Shown: in pieces, positions 55,065 through 64,000 of the stretch
Numbering within the stretch: the first letter of the stretch is position 1
Layout: every line of letters starts with the position of its first letter
From: Paracoccus indicus
GTDB lineage: Bacteria > Pseudomonadota > Alphaproteobacteria > Rhodobacterales > Rhodobacteraceae
NCBI RefSeq assembly: GCF_003056335.1
Contig: NZ_PYWA01000003.1
Coordinates: forward strand, 248,001 to 312,000
Reading direction: 5' to 3'
Length of the DNA: 64,000 nt
The notes under the pieces: generated by a model
What the model was told of the DNA's origin: nothing
The model's database searches: none
The model's input: the letters and a program-made list of their open reading frames with translations, nothing else
Program-made: the position numbers and the translations under genes

Positions 55065-55922
55065 TCAGCGGAACAGCAGGACCGGCAGCTTGCAGGCGAT
55101 CAGCATCTGCGTCGTGGTCGAACCGATGATCATGCTGCGGATGCGGCTGTGACCATAGGCACCCATGACCAGCAGATCATGCCCGCCCGTCTCGATGCGT
55201 TCGGACAGGGCGGTGTCGGCGGATCCCTCCAGAACGACCGCCTCGGCGTGCAGCCCGGCCGCCCGCAGGCGCAGCAGCGCCTCATCCAAGGCATCGCGCG
55301 CGCTTTCACGGGTGTTGCCGGCCATCGCCAGCTCGATCCGCAGATCCTTGAAGACGGGGCTGGCGGCCATATGCTCGATGGCCTTCAGCGAGGAACTGCC
55401 CCCGTCGAAGGCAACCAGAACCTTGCGGATGGGTTTGAACGCCCGCGATGCGACCAGCACGGGCTTGCGTGCGGCCCTGACGATCCGTTCCAGGTTCGAA
55501 CCAAGGTGCCCCTTGGCGAAATCCGCAGCGGCACCCCGCTTGCCTATGACGATCAAGCGGGTATCGGGGGCTTCATGGCCGACGGTCCGTTCGATCAGAT
55601 CGCCCTGTTCCAGCCGGGTGGTGACACCCTTGGCCCCTGCGCCTTCGGTCAGTTGTCGCGCATCCTCCAACAGGGCGCGGCCCGCCTCGTTGGCGATGCG
55701 GGCGCGTTGGGCGTCCAAGGTGGCCAGTTCCTCCAGCAGGGCGCTGCGGGCGCCAAGTCGGATGGCACCGGACAGGTCCTGCGGGCCGGCAGCCTCGCGT
55801 CGTCCCATGACGTGCAGCAGCTGGACGGGCGCCCCCGTCAGTTTCGACGCCCAGGCCGCATGTTCGCAGACCGAGGCTGCATAGCCCGACCCGTCAACCA
55901 ATGCGATGATGTTTTCGGTCAT
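55065..55922 (-). CDS. Tandem universal stress protein
   Basis: This 285-residue protein has two Usp domains. The second has the ATP-binding G-x2-G-x9-G-S motif in MGAYGHSRIRSMIIGSTTT; the first has a near version, GKRGAAADFAKGHLGS. It is 12 bp downstream of sulP and co-transcribed with it. GAGGGGGGA precedes the ATG. SulP-Usp pairs are common; the Usp may tune transport in response to energy state (inference). Confidence 0.92.
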   Translation of the reverse strand: MTENIIALVDGSGYAASVCEHAAWASKLTGAPVQLLHVMGRREAAGPQDLSGAIRLGARSALLEELATLDAQRARIANEAGRALLEDARQLTEGAGAKGVTTRLEQGDLIERTVGHEAPDTRLIVIGKRGAAADFAKGHLGSNLERIVRAARKPVLVASRAFKPIRKVLVAFDGGSSSLKAIEHMAASPVFKDLRIELAMAGNTRESARDALDEALLRLRAAGLHAEAVVLEGSADTALSERIETGGHDLLVMGAYGHSRIRSMIIGSTTTQMLIACKLPVLLFR

Positions 55923-55934
55923 CTCGATCCCCCC

Positions 55935-57431
55935 TCAGTGCGCTGCCAGTTTATCCATCGCGCCGGGCTTGTCATGTATCGCAAGCTTGTCGACGATGGT
56001 TTCCGAAGCTTCGTTCATGCCGATCAACTGCACTTCGGCACCGTCGCGGCGGAATTTCAGGATCGCCATGTCCAGCGCCTGCACGGAGCTGATGTCCCAG
56101 ATATGGGCCCCGCTGACGTCGATGACGACGCGGTCCAGCGCCTCGGAAAAGTCGAAGGCGGCCATGAAATCCTCGACCGAACCATAGAACAGCTGCCCCT
56201 CGACGATATAGCGGCGTTCCCGTCCGTCATCCGAGATGGTCGAGCGGACGCGGAACAGCTGGGCGATCTTGGCGGCGAAGAAGATGCCCGACAGCAAGAC
56301 GCCGACCAGCACGCCGATGGCCAGGTTGTGTGTCCAGACGACAACGGCAACAGTCGCCAGCATGACGATCGACGACGACCGCGGATGCGTGCGCAGGTTG
56401 GCGATGGACGACCAGCTGAAGGTGCCGATCGAGACCATGATCATGATCGCGACCAAGGCCGGCATCGGGATCTGGCTGACCAGATCGCCCAGTCCCACCA
56501 CCAGGATCAGCAGAAAGACACCGGCGATAAAGGACGACAGGCGCCCGCGACCGCCGGATTTGACGTTGATCATCGACTGGCCGATCATTGCGCAACCCGC
56601 CATGCCGCCGATGAAGCCGGTGGCGGTATTGGCAAGGCCCTGGCCGATGCATTCCTGATTGCGGTTGGTGCGGGTGTCCGTCAGCTCGTCCACCAGGTTC
56701 TGCGTCATCAGGCTTTCCAGCAGGCCCACGACCGCCACGGCGACCGAATAGGGCAGGATGATCTGCAGTGTTTCAAGGTTCAGCGGCACATCGGGCAGCA
56801 GGAAGATCGGCAGCGTATCGGGCAGGGCGCCCATGTCGCCGACCGTCCGCACGTCCCAGCCCAGCAGCATTGCCAGCGCCGTCAGCACCACGATGGTCAC
56901 CAGGGGCGAGGGGATGGCCTTGGTGACATAGGGGAACAGATAGATGATGGCCAGGGATGCCGCGACCAGCACATAGGTGAACCAGGTGACGCCGGGCGTC
57001 GCGAAGTCCAGTTCGGGCAGCTGCGCCATGAAGATCAGGATCGCCAGCGCATTGACGAAACCGGTCATCACGGACTTCGAGACATAGCGCATGACGAAGC
57101 CCAGCTTCAGCAGCCCGCAGCCCACCTGTATCAGGCCCGCCAGAACGGTTGCTGCCAGCAGGTATTGCAGCCCGTGATCGGCCACCAGCGTGACCATCAG
57201 CACCGCCGTCGCCGCCGTCGCCGCCGAGATCATCCCCGGCCGACCACCGGTAATCGCCGTGATCACCGCGATCGAGAAGCTGGCGTAGAGGCCCACCTTG
57301 GGGTCCACGCCCGCGATGATCGAAAAGGCGATGGCTTCGGGGATCAGCGCCAGTGCGACCACCAGGCCGGACAGGATGTCGGGGCGGATGTTGCCCAGCC
57401 ATTCCCGTTTGTATTGTTCGATTGAAAACAT
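55935..57431 (-). CDS. SulP-family anion transporter with STAS domain
   Basis: This 498-residue inner-membrane transporter has the SulP signature region, [21 protein letters not shown], at least ten membrane segments and a C-terminal STAS domain (from about residue 390: [20 protein letters not shown]). Substrate is sulfate, bicarbonate or another anion; it cannot be told from sequence. It leads a sulP-usp operon and has a structured leader (57432-57558). The start is ATG 57431 with a weak ribosome binding site. Confidence 0.93.
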   Translation of the reverse strand: MFSIEQYKREWLGNIRPDILSGLVVALALIPEAIAFSIIAGVDPKVGLYASFSIAVITAITGGRPGMISAATAATAVLMVTLVADHGLQYLLAATVLAGLIQVGCGLLKLGFVMRYVSKSVMTGFVNALAILIFMAQLPELDFATPGVTWFTYVLVAASLAIIYLFPYVTKAIPSPLVTIVVLTALAMLLGWDVRTVGDMGALPDTLPIFLLPDVPLNLETLQIILPYSVAVAVVGLLESLMTQNLVDELTDTRTNRNQECIGQGLANTATGFIGGMAGCAMIGQSMINVKSGGRGRLSSFIAGVFLLILVVGLGDLVSQIPMPALVAIMIMVSIGTFSWSSIANLRTHPRSSSIVMLATVAVVVWTHNLAIGVLVGVLLSGIFFAAKIAQLFRVRSTISDDGRERRYIVEGQLFYGSVEDFMAAFDFSEALDRVVIDVSGAHIWDISSVQALDMAILKFRRDGAEVQLIGMNEASETIVDKLAIHDKPGAMDKLAAH

Positions 57432-57558
57432 GATTGATCCGTTCCTGACCTTGGCGTCGTTTCACGCGCAGGGTCCATCGTGCATAAAGCAAGGTTCGAT
57501 TTGTCCGGCGGATCGGCGGCCGGAAGAGCCACCCGGATTCTCACCGGGTCCAGTCGTT
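57432..57558 (-). promoter_or_regulatory. Structured leader RNA upstream of sulP
   Basis: The minus-strand leader has a 6-bp stem, ACCCGG/CCGGGT, with a TGAGAAT loop (57531-57549), followed by a CCGGC/GCCGG hairpin (57505-57523), then an unstructured 70-nt stretch to the start. TTGCGA with TATCAG 18 bp on (57566-57595) could be the promoter. A conserved RNA called sul1, reported upstream of sulfate transporter genes in Alphaproteobacteria, is a candidate match, untested here. Confidence 0.5.
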
Positions 57559-57625
57559 TGAAAGGCTGATAGCCGTAACCGGTCCGTGATCGCAAGCCTT
57601 GGGTCCGCAATCGCGCCGAAAACGG

Positions 57626-57655
57626 AAAAAACCGCCACCCCTGAGGGATGGCGGT
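57626..57655 (-). terminator. Rho-independent terminator of trpS
   Basis: On the minus strand, ACCGCCA with three extra G-C pairs folds to TGGCGGT and is followed by six T residues, 25 bp past the trpS stop. It isolates trpS from sulP. Confidence 0.9.
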
Positions 57656-57680
57656 CACATTCTGCGGACAGAAACTTGGC

Positions 57681-58715
57681 TCAGCTGCGGGTGCGCAGCA
57701 GGCCCATAATCTCCTTGGTGCGGTCCAGGATCGGCCGGGCGATGGCATCCGCACGGTCCGCGCCATCCGCCAGCACCGCGTCGATCTGCGCAGGATCGGC
57801 CATGTATTCCGACATCTTGCGGGTGATCGGGGCCATCGCTTCGACGGCGACCTCGGCCAGCGCAGGCTTGAAGGCGCCGAAGCCCTGACCCTCGAAGCGG
57901 GCCAACACCTGATCGGGGGTCTCATCGGCAAGGGCGGCATAGATGTTGACCAGGTTGCGCGCCTCGGGGCGGTCCTTCAGACCTTCCATCTGGCCGGGCA
58001 AGGGATCGGCATCGGTGCGGGCCTTGCGGATCTTCTGGGCGATGGCATCGGAGTCGTCGGTCAGATTGATCCGGCTGGCATCCGAGGGGTCCGATTTCGA
58101 CATCTTCTTCGACCCGTCGCGCAGGGACATGACCCGCGTGGCGACGCCCTCGATCAGGGGTTCGGTGATGGGGAAGTGGTTCACGCCATAGTCGTGGTTG
58201 AACTTGGCCGCGATGTCGCGGGTCAGCTCCAAGTGCTGCTTCTGATCCTCGCCCACAGGCACCGCTGTCGCCTGATAGGTCAGGATGTCGGCCGCCATCA
58301 GCGCCGGATAGGCCAGCAGGCCCAGGCTGGCGTTTTCGCTGTTCTTGCCCGCCTTGTCCTTGAACTGGGTCATCCGGTACATCCAACCCACACGCGCCAC
58401 CGTGTTGAATAGCCACGCCATTTCCGCATGGGCGCTGACCTGGCTCTGGTTGAACAGGATCGAGCGGGTCGGGTCCACGCCAGCCGCCATGAAGGCCGCC
58501 GCCGCCTCGCGGGTGCGCGATTGCAGCACCTGCGGGTCCTGCCAGACGGTGATCGCATGCAGGTCGACGACGCAATAGACGGTTTCGGCCTGATCGCTCT
58601 GAAGGGCCGCGAAACGCTTCAGCGCGCCTAGGTAATTGCCAAGCGTCAACCCGCCCGAGGGCTGGATCCCCGAAAAGATGCGCGGGCGGAAGGTGCTGTT
58701 GGTGGGTTCTGACAT
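57681..58715 (-). CDS. trpS: Tryptophanyl-tRNA synthetase
   Basis: This 344-residue class I synthetase charges tRNA-Trp. The HIGH-like motif is in [17 protein letters not shown], and [10 protein letters not shown] is the KMSKS loop. [16 protein letters not shown] is a conserved block. ATG 58715 is chosen by family N-termini ([18 protein letters not shown]). It has its own terminator. It is divergent from the rhomboid-like gene, 76 bp apart. Confidence 0.97.
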   Translation of the reverse strand: MSEPTNSTFRPRIFSGIQPSGGLTLGNYLGALKRFAALQSDQAETVYCVVDLHAITVWQDPQVLQSRTREAAAAFMAAGVDPTRSILFNQSQVSAHAEMAWLFNTVARVGWMYRMTQFKDKAGKNSENASLGLLAYPALMAADILTYQATAVPVGEDQKQHLELTRDIAAKFNHDYGVNHFPITEPLIEGVATRVMSLRDGSKKMSKSDPSDASRINLTDDSDAIAQKIRKARTDADPLPGQMEGLKDRPEARNLVNIYAALADETPDQVLARFEGQGFGAFKPALAEVAVEAMAPITRKMSEYMADPAQIDAVLADGADRADAIARPILDRTKEIMGLLRTRS

Positions 58716-58791
58716 GACCGGCCTGCCTTGGAATTTGCTGGCCCGTGGCTTAGCGGTTGGGGGAAACTTCCGCAACCGCCAAGGAAACGCC

Positions 58792-59493
58792 ATGCGTCAA
58801 GGCCTGACCGAATCCCCGCTGAACCCGCTGCCGCCCGTGATCTGGTTGCTGACCCTGCCCGTCATCGCCTCCGAGGCGGCCTTCGCCTTGGGGCAGGCGG
58901 GCTTTCTGGGCGGCGCCGAGGGCGTGGGACTGCGCCTGAACGCCATCCGCATGACCGCCCTGCCGCCCGAGTTGTTCCAGCGGGTGTGGACCTTGGGCGC
59001 CTTCGATCTGGATCAGATGTATCGCGCGCTAAGTTTCAGCTTCATCCATACGTCGCTGACGCATGCGCTGTTCGTGGTGGTCTTCACGCTGGCGCTTGGC
59101 AATCTGGTGGCTCAGCAGTTCCGGCCCCTGGCCGTGGTGGCGCTGTTCCTGGGATCGGCCATCGGTGGCGCAGCGATCTATGCGGCGGTGCTGCAGATCA
59201 TCGGGGCACGGCCATCGCTGCTGATCGGCGGATATCCGGCAGTCTATGGCTTGGTCGGCGCTTTCACCTTCCTTTTGTGGACCAAGCTGGCGGCGGTGAA
59301 TGCAAACCGCCTGCGGGCCTTTACGCTGATCGGCATGTTGTTGGCCTTCCAGCTGGTCTTTGGCCTGGTCTTCGGCGGTGCCGGGACCGGTTGGATCGCC
59401 GAGGTCGCGGGCTTTGCCACGGGCTTCGCGCTCAGCTTCGTGCTGGTCGACGGAGGGGTACAGCGCGCGCTGACGCAGCTGCGTCAGCGCTGA
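58792..59493 (+). CDS. Rhomboid-fold membrane protein lacking catalytic residues
   Basis: This 233-residue protein has six membrane segments in rhomboid order: [15 protein letters not shown] (the HxxxN block, with Val instead of Asn), [13 protein letters not shown] where GASG should be (Ser replaced by Tyr148, Gly by Pro), and [10 protein letters not shown] where the His-containing helix should be (His replaced by Glu204). Both catalytic dyad residues are therefore missing, so this is a pseudoprotease similar in concept to iRhoms. AAGGA precedes the ATG. It overlaps murJ tail to tail by 10 bp. Confidence 0.88.
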   Translation: MRQGLTESPLNPLPPVIWLLTLPVIASEAAFALGQAGFLGGAEGVGLRLNAIRMTALPPELFQRVWTLGAFDLDQMYRALSFSFIHTSLTHALFVVVFTLALGNLVAQQFRPLAVVALFLGSAIGGAAIYAAVLQIIGARPSLLIGGYPAVYGLVGAFTFLLWTKLAAVNANRLRAFTLIGMLLAFQLVFGLVFGGAGTGWIAEVAGFATGFALSFVLVDGGVQRALTQLRQR

Positions 59494-61019
59494 CCCCGGC
59501 GAACGGCGGCTTTCAGTTCCGACAGGCGATAGGCCCCGGTGATGAACGCCAGCGAGAAATAGATCGCCGCGCCGCCGAAGACCAAGATCGCCAGCCCGAC
59601 GCCGCGGCTGGCGTCTGCAGCCTCCAAGCATTCGCGCATGCCCCAAAGGGCCGCGGCCATCAGCGCCGAGGCCACCAAGATGCGCGGGAAGGCCCGGACC
59701 AGCCGCGCATCGGCCCGCGCCGCCTGACCCATATCGCGCGTCCCCAGCCACAGCTGGGCCACCATGACCCAGGCCGCGATCGTCGTCCCAAGCGCCGCCG
59801 CAAGGAAGCCCAGAAAGGGCATCAGGCTGAAGGCCGCGACCGCGTTTACCACCATCGAGATGACAGCAAAGCGCAGCGGCGTGCGCGTGTCCTCGCGCGC
59901 GAAGAACAACGGCTGCAGGATTTTCTGCAGCACGAAGGCAGGCAGGCCGATGGCATAAACGATCAGCGCCGCCGCCGTTTGCTGGGTATCAAAGGCGGAA
60001 AACGCCCCGCGCTGGAACAGTGTCGCCACCATCGGCTCTGCGATGACGGCGATGGCAAATGCGGCGGGCAGGGTCAGGAACAGCCCGAATTCCGTCGCGC
60101 GGCTATAGGCCGACTGGCCGCCCGCATGATCATCCGCGCGGATGCGGCGGGCCAGTTCCGGCAGCAGGACGACCGCCACCGCAGCGCCGACCACGCCAAG
60201 CGGCAGTTGATACAGGCGGTCGGAATAGGACAGCCAGCCGATCGCCCCATCGAAGCGCGACCCCACCTGACGACCGACCAGCAGGTTGATCTGCACCACG
60301 CCGCCGGCAAAGGCCGCGGGCAGGGCGACCGCAATCAGGCGTCGCATGTCGGGGGTCAGGCGCGGGCGGCGGGGGCGGAACGTCCAGCCGCTGCGATGCG
60401 CGTCCCACCAGACCAGCGCCAGTTGTGCGATGCCCGTGACCGGCGTGGCCCATGCCAGCGTCAGCCCCAGATCCCAGCCCTGCCAGCGCCCCAACCCCAT
60501 TGCCACAATGAACAGCAGGTTCAACAGCACGGGTGCCGCCGCCGCCGCTGTAAAGCGGCCATTGGCGTTCAGGACCCCCGAAATCATCGAGGCCATCGAG
60601 ATCAGGAGGATATAGGGAAAGGTGATCCGCCCGTATTCCACCGCCAGATCGAAGCGCTCATCACCCGCGAAGCCCGATGCCATCAGCCAGACCAGCCCCG
60701 GCATGAAGATCATTGCCAAGGCCGACAGGACCATCACCGTGGCCAGCAGCCCCGAAAACGCCTCGGAGGCAAAGCGCTGCGCCTGTGCATGATCCTCCAG
60801 CTTCTTGGAAAACATCGGCACGAAGGCGGTGTTGAACGCCCCTTCGGCGAAGAAGCGGCGGAACATGTTGGGCAGCGACAGCGCGATCAGGAACGCTTCG
60901 GCCACGGGGCCTGTGCCCAGCCATGCCGCCATCAGAATGTCGCGCACAAATCCCGACGCACGCGAAATCAGCGTCCAGCTTCCCACTGCCAGGAAGCCAC
61001 GCACCAGTCCGGATTTCAT
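59484..61019 (-). CDS. murJ: Lipid II flippase MurJ
   Basis: This 511-residue membrane protein of the MOP superfamily has about 14 membrane segments and flips lipid II for peptidoglycan synthesis. RASGFVRDILMAAWLGTGPVA, LPNMFRRFFAEGAFNTAFVP and the basic loops (PRRPRLTPDMRRLIAVALP) are typical. It overlaps glnD by 4 bp (ATGA), a murJ-glnD arrangement usual in alphaproteobacteria. Confidence 0.96.
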   Translation of the reverse strand: MKSGLVRGFLAVGSWTLISRASGFVRDILMAAWLGTGPVAEAFLIALSLPNMFRRFFAEGAFNTAFVPMFSKKLEDHAQAQRFASEAFSGLLATVMVLSALAMIFMPGLVWLMASGFAGDERFDLAVEYGRITFPYILLISMASMISGVLNANGRFTAAAAAPVLLNLLFIVAMGLGRWQGWDLGLTLAWATPVTGIAQLALVWWDAHRSGWTFRPRRPRLTPDMRRLIAVALPAAFAGGVVQINLLVGRQVGSRFDGAIGWLSYSDRLYQLPLGVVGAAVAVVLLPELARRIRADDHAGGQSAYSRATEFGLFLTLPAAFAIAVIAEPMVATLFQRGAFSAFDTQQTAAALIVYAIGLPAFVLQKILQPLFFAREDTRTPLRFAVISMVVNAVAAFSLMPFLGFLAAALGTTIAAWVMVAQLWLGTRDMGQAARADARLVRAFPRILVASALMAAALWGMRECLEAADASRGVGLAILVFGGAAIYFSLAFITGAYRLSELKAAVRRGQR

Positions 61020-63799
61020 CCCTGTTCTGCCTCTGCCCGTTTCACACCGTCGGCGATCGCCGTCCGCAGTTTCTTTTCGAGCGCCTCGCGTTTCGAGGCA
61101 CTGTGGAGTTTCAGACCGAACATGTCCTTGACATAGAAGCTGTCGACGACCTGCGCACCGAAGGTGGCGATCACCGCGCTGACGATCTGGATGTGGTTCG
61201 CCGCCAGCGTCCGCGTCAGGTCGTAGAGCAGACCCGGACGGTCGCGGGTATCGACCTCGACGATGGTATAGATGTCGCTGCCTTCGTTGTCGAAGGTGAT
61301 ATGGGTCGGGAACTTGAATTCCCGGTTGCGCTTTTTCGGCTTGTCGCGGCTGGCGAAGGCCTCGCGCGCGACGATCTCACCCTTGAGGGTGCGCAGGATG
61401 GTCTGGCGCAGCTTGGGCAGGCGGTCTTCGGCAAAGGGATGACCCTCGGCGTCCTGGACCCAGAAGACGGCGGTCGCATAGCCGTCGCGCGTGGTATAGG
61501 TCCGCGCATCGACCACGTTGGCGCCCGTCAGGGTCAACGCCCCGGCAAGGCGCGAGAAGATGCCCGGATGGTCCGACAGCACGAAGGCTGTGCGAGTCGC
61601 ATCGCGGTCCACATCGGCGCGCAGGTCGATGCGGATTTCGTCCGGTCCGATGCCGCGCAGCATTTCCGCGAAGACGGCGTGGGTCTGGGTGGGCAGCCCC
61701 GGCCAATAGGCGTCGTAATGGCGGGCGGCCTCGGCGCGGATGGCGCGGGCCTCCCAGCCCTTGGCGATCAGCATGTGGCGCAATGACCGCTTCGCCTCGT
61801 TCTGGCGCTTGTCGCGGTTCAGCTCCTCCAGCCCGTTTTCAAGGGCGGCGGCGGTTTCCTGGTGCAGCGTGCGCAGCAGCGCCGCCTTCCAGTTGTTCCA
61901 GGTGCCGGGACCCACACCGCGAATGTCGCAGACCGTCAGCACCAGCAGCATATCCAGCCGCTTGCGCGTCTTCACCGCCTTGGCAAAATCGCGCAGCGTG
62001 CGGGGGTCGCTGATGTCGCGTTTCTGCGCGACATCCGACATCAGCAGGTGGTTGCGCACCAGCCATTCGACGGTTTCGATATCTTCCTGGCTGAAGCCGA
62101 AGCGCGTGGCGATACGCCGCGCGATGCGGGCGCCCAGGATCGAGTGATCCTCGGGGCGGCCCTTGCCGATGTCATGCAGCAGGGTTGCCAGATACAGGAC
62201 CCGGCGGTTCACCCCCGCCTCGATGATCTGGCTGGACAGCGGCAGGTTCTTGGGGTGTTCGCCGCGCTCGATCTCGGCCAAGGCGGCGATGCACTGGATG
62301 GAATGTTCGTCGACCGTATAGTGGTGATAGACGTTGAACTGCATCATCGCCACGACCGGTTCGAATTCCGGGATGAAGGCGGCCAGCACGCCCAGCTCGT
62401 TCATGCGGCGCAGGGCGCGTTCGGGGTTTCCATGCTTCAGCAGCATGTCCATGAAGATGCGGATCGCCTCGAGGTCGGATTGGACCTTCTCGTCGATCAG
62501 GTCCAGATTGGCGGCGACAAGGCGCATCGCATCGGGATGGATCAGCACGCCGGTGCGCAGGGCTTCCTCGAAGATGCGCAGCAGGTTCAGCGGATCGGCC
62601 AGGAAACCGGCTTCGGATTCATAGGACAGGCGACCCTGCTGGTCGGCAAAGCCCGGCTTCATCTTGCGCTTGCGACGGAACAGGCGACCCAGGAAGGGGG
62701 CGGTGCGGACGTGCTGGGTTTCCAGCGCGGCCAGAAAGACGCGGGTCAGCTCGCCCACGCGGGTGGCGTGGCGGAAATAATCCTGCATGAAGTATTCGAC
62801 GCCGCGCCGCGCGGTGGTATCGGCATAGCCCATGCGGCGGGCGACCTCGACCTGCATGTCGAAGGACAGCACGTCCACCGGACGCCCCGATATTAGGTGC
62901 AGGTGGCAGCGCACGGCCCAGAGGAAATCCTCGGCCTGCCAGAAGGCCAGATGTTCGTCGCGGGTGAAGACGCCAAGGTCCACCAACTCAACCGCGCGGT
63001 CGACGCGGTGGATGTATTTCGCGATCCAATAGAGCGTCTGCAGGTCGCGCAGGCAGCCCTTGCCTTCTTTCACGTTGGGTTCCAGGACATAGCGCTGGCC
63101 CCCTTGGCGGGCATGACGGGCGGCACGTTCGTCCAGCTTGGCCTCGATGAATTCGGGCACGGTGCGGTCGAACAATTCGTCCCACAGGCGCTGGCGCAAT
63201 TCCTGGGCCAAGGGCGCGTGGCCGGTCACCAATCGGTGTTCCACCAGCGAAGTGCGGATCGTCATGTCACCCTCGCCAAGGCGCAGGCAATCGTCGACGC
63301 TTCGGATCGAATGGCCGATCTTCAGCTTCAGGTCCCACATCATGTAGAGCATCGATTCAACGACGCTTTCGGCCCATGCGGTGATCTTCCAGGGCGTCAG
63401 GAAAAGCAGGTCGACGTCGGACGCCGGGGCCATTTCCGCCCGTCCATATCCGCCGACCGCCAGCACGGCCAAGCGTTCCCCGTCCGAGGGCGCATCCTGC
63501 GGGTGCAGCAGCGTGACGGCGACGTGGTGGATCGCGGTGACGATCTGGTCGGTCAGATTGGCGATGGCACGCACGGTTTCGCGGGCGGCGCGGGGGTGGG
63601 TGGCGAAGGCGGCCTCGATGGCCTGCATCTCGTCTGCCCGCGCCTGCGTCAGCATGGCGACGGTCTCGCTGCGGATCTGGCGGGGTTCGGTCATGCCCTG
63701 CAGGCGCGCATCAAGCGCCCGCAGCAGCTCCTCCCCGTCACGGAGAAAATGCGCCCCGGCCATTTCCGGGGCGCCGTCGATGACGCCATTGTCTGTCAT
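61016..63799 (-). CDS. glnD: Bifunctional [protein-PII] uridylyltransferase / UMP-removing enzyme
   Basis: This 927-residue nitrogen sensor uridylylates PII at low nitrogen and removes UMP when glutamine is high. The nucleotidyltransferase has LAVGGYGRAEMAPASDVDLL; the HD domain has YLATLLHDIGKGRPEDHS; two C-terminal ACT domains (DHPGIFSRLAGALTLTG and DTRDRPGLLYDLTRTLA) sense glutamine. Domain order and length are normal. It is upstream of and overlaps murJ. The ribosome binding site is weak. Confidence 0.96.
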   Translation of the reverse strand: MTDNGVIDGAPEMAGAHFLRDGEELLRALDARLQGMTEPRQIRSETVAMLTQARADEMQAIEAAFATHPRAARETVRAIANLTDQIVTAIHHVAVTLLHPQDAPSDGERLAVLAVGGYGRAEMAPASDVDLLFLTPWKITAWAESVVESMLYMMWDLKLKIGHSIRSVDDCLRLGEGDMTIRTSLVEHRLVTGHAPLAQELRQRLWDELFDRTVPEFIEAKLDERAARHARQGGQRYVLEPNVKEGKGCLRDLQTLYWIAKYIHRVDRAVELVDLGVFTRDEHLAFWQAEDFLWAVRCHLHLISGRPVDVLSFDMQVEVARRMGYADTTARRGVEYFMQDYFRHATRVGELTRVFLAALETQHVRTAPFLGRLFRRKRKMKPGFADQQGRLSYESEAGFLADPLNLLRIFEEALRTGVLIHPDAMRLVAANLDLIDEKVQSDLEAIRIFMDMLLKHGNPERALRRMNELGVLAAFIPEFEPVVAMMQFNVYHHYTVDEHSIQCIAALAEIERGEHPKNLPLSSQIIEAGVNRRVLYLATLLHDIGKGRPEDHSILGARIARRIATRFGFSQEDIETVEWLVRNHLLMSDVAQKRDISDPRTLRDFAKAVKTRKRLDMLLVLTVCDIRGVGPGTWNNWKAALLRTLHQETAAALENGLEELNRDKRQNEAKRSLRHMLIAKGWEARAIRAEAARHYDAYWPGLPTQTHAVFAEMLRGIGPDEIRIDLRADVDRDATRTAFVLSDHPGIFSRLAGALTLTGANVVDARTYTTRDGYATAVFWVQDAEGHPFAEDRLPKLRQTILRTLKGEIVAREAFASRDKPKKRNREFKFPTHITFDNEGSDIYTIVEVDTRDRPGLLYDLTRTLAANHIQIVSAVIATFGAQVVDSFYVKDMFGLKLHSASKREALEKKLRTAIADGVKRAEAEQG

Positions 63800-63820
63800 G
63801 TTCTGTCGTACCGTCCCAGA

Positions 63821-64000
63821 TTACGACCCGAAGCCGCGGGCGTTGCGCGGAGCAGGGTCCAGGATGACCAGGTTGCCGTCGCGGATGGTGGCCACCGAAA
63901 GCCCCCGCTGCGAGGTGCCGTCGCGCTTCAGACGGAAGATGCCCGCCACGCCCGAAAAGCCTGCGGGCTGCGTCAGGCCGGTGGTGGTCAGCGCGTTGCG
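63821..64000 (-). CDS. Periplasmic-binding-fold protein, C-terminal fragment
   Basis: Only the last 59 codons and the stop are present; the rest lies beyond the right edge. GFSGVAGIFRLKRDGTSQRG followed by LSVATIRDGNLVILDPAPR is the end of the family of Leu/Ile/Val-binding-like proteins that includes penicillin-binding protein activators (LpoA-like). It ends 21 bp before the glnD start on the same strand. A signal peptide is expected but not visible. Confidence 0.7.
   Translation of the reverse strand, partial: RNALTTTGLTQPAGFSGVAGIFRLKRDGTSQRGLSVATIRDGNLVILDPAPRNARGFGS

Noticed and set aside
55008..57425. Plus-strand 805-codon open frame opposite usp and sulP
   Set aside because: Gln, Asp, His and Arg-rich low-complexity translation typical of antisense frames; it even begins inside the intergenic hairpin.
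58728..61136. Plus-strand 802-codon frame over the rhomboid-like and murJ genes
   Set aside because: Out-of-frame read of the rhomboid gene followed by antisense of murJ; no domain.

Overview
The window is GC-rich chromosomal DNA of an alphaproteobacterium, most likely a Rhodobacteraceae member close to Paracoccus. Pointers are a gene-transfer-agent (GTA) type endolysin/holin pair beside cytochrome c maturation genes, a fused IspDF, a single-chain indolepyruvate ferredoxin oxidoreductase, a CarD regulator, an Azotobacter-type 7Fe ferredoxin, a SUV3-like helicase, DUF3572 and a perfect CtrA box. I saw no rRNA, tRNA, CRISPR array, insertion sequence or prophage. Almost everything is densely packed housekeeping DNA with many 1, 4, 8 or 10 bp gene overlaps.

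Layout. 1-9.4 kb: cut-off SleB-type hydrolase, a diverged PPDK-like protein, two cyclophilins, pgk, hom, a HEPN-like protein and a glycosyltransferase. 9.5-19 kb: propionate assimilation on the minus strand (pccB, pccA, methylmalonyl-CoA mutase), interspersed with small lipoproteins and two DUF4174 paralogues; a TTTGCAAA element upstream of pccB suggests PccR control. 19-24 kb: alr-mlaE-mlaF, then phoH-ybeY-corC. 24-32 kb: lipase-like hydrolase and SCP2 protein, TPR protein, SUV3-like helicase, S4 protein, fdxA, carD, Mn-type pyrophosphatase and a HAD protein. 32-40 kb: MaoC hydratase, ribF, UPF0260, ltaE against pncC-pgpA-ispDF-purL. 40-45 kb: LysR regulator divergent from indolepyruvate ferredoxin oxidoreductase, then murI. 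45-50 kb: ccmE, GTA-type endolysin and holin, ccmF, ccmH. 50-55 kb: enoyl-CoA hydratase, Nudix, DUF983, and a c-di-GMP block (PleD-like cyclase, DUF3572, H-NOX-like protein, HNOBA-GGDEF cyclase). 55-64 kb: sulP-usp with a structured leader, trpS, a rhomboid-like protein, murJ, glnD and the end of a periplasmic-binding protein.

Most notable: (i) a perfect TTAA-N7-TTAA box 63 bp upstream of the GTA-type lysis pair inserted between ccmE and ccmF; (ii) an H-NOX/diguanylate cyclase operon whose H-NOX lacks the proximal histidine and the YxSxR motif, next to a PleD-like cyclase whose receivers and I-site are degenerate; (iii) a rhomboid with both catalytic residues replaced; (iv) a PPDK homologue with a decayed ATP-grasp half; (v) a candidate sRNA of about 90 nt carrying an anti-Shine-Dalgarno stretch between purL and the LysR gene; and (vi) a structured leader upstream of sulP.
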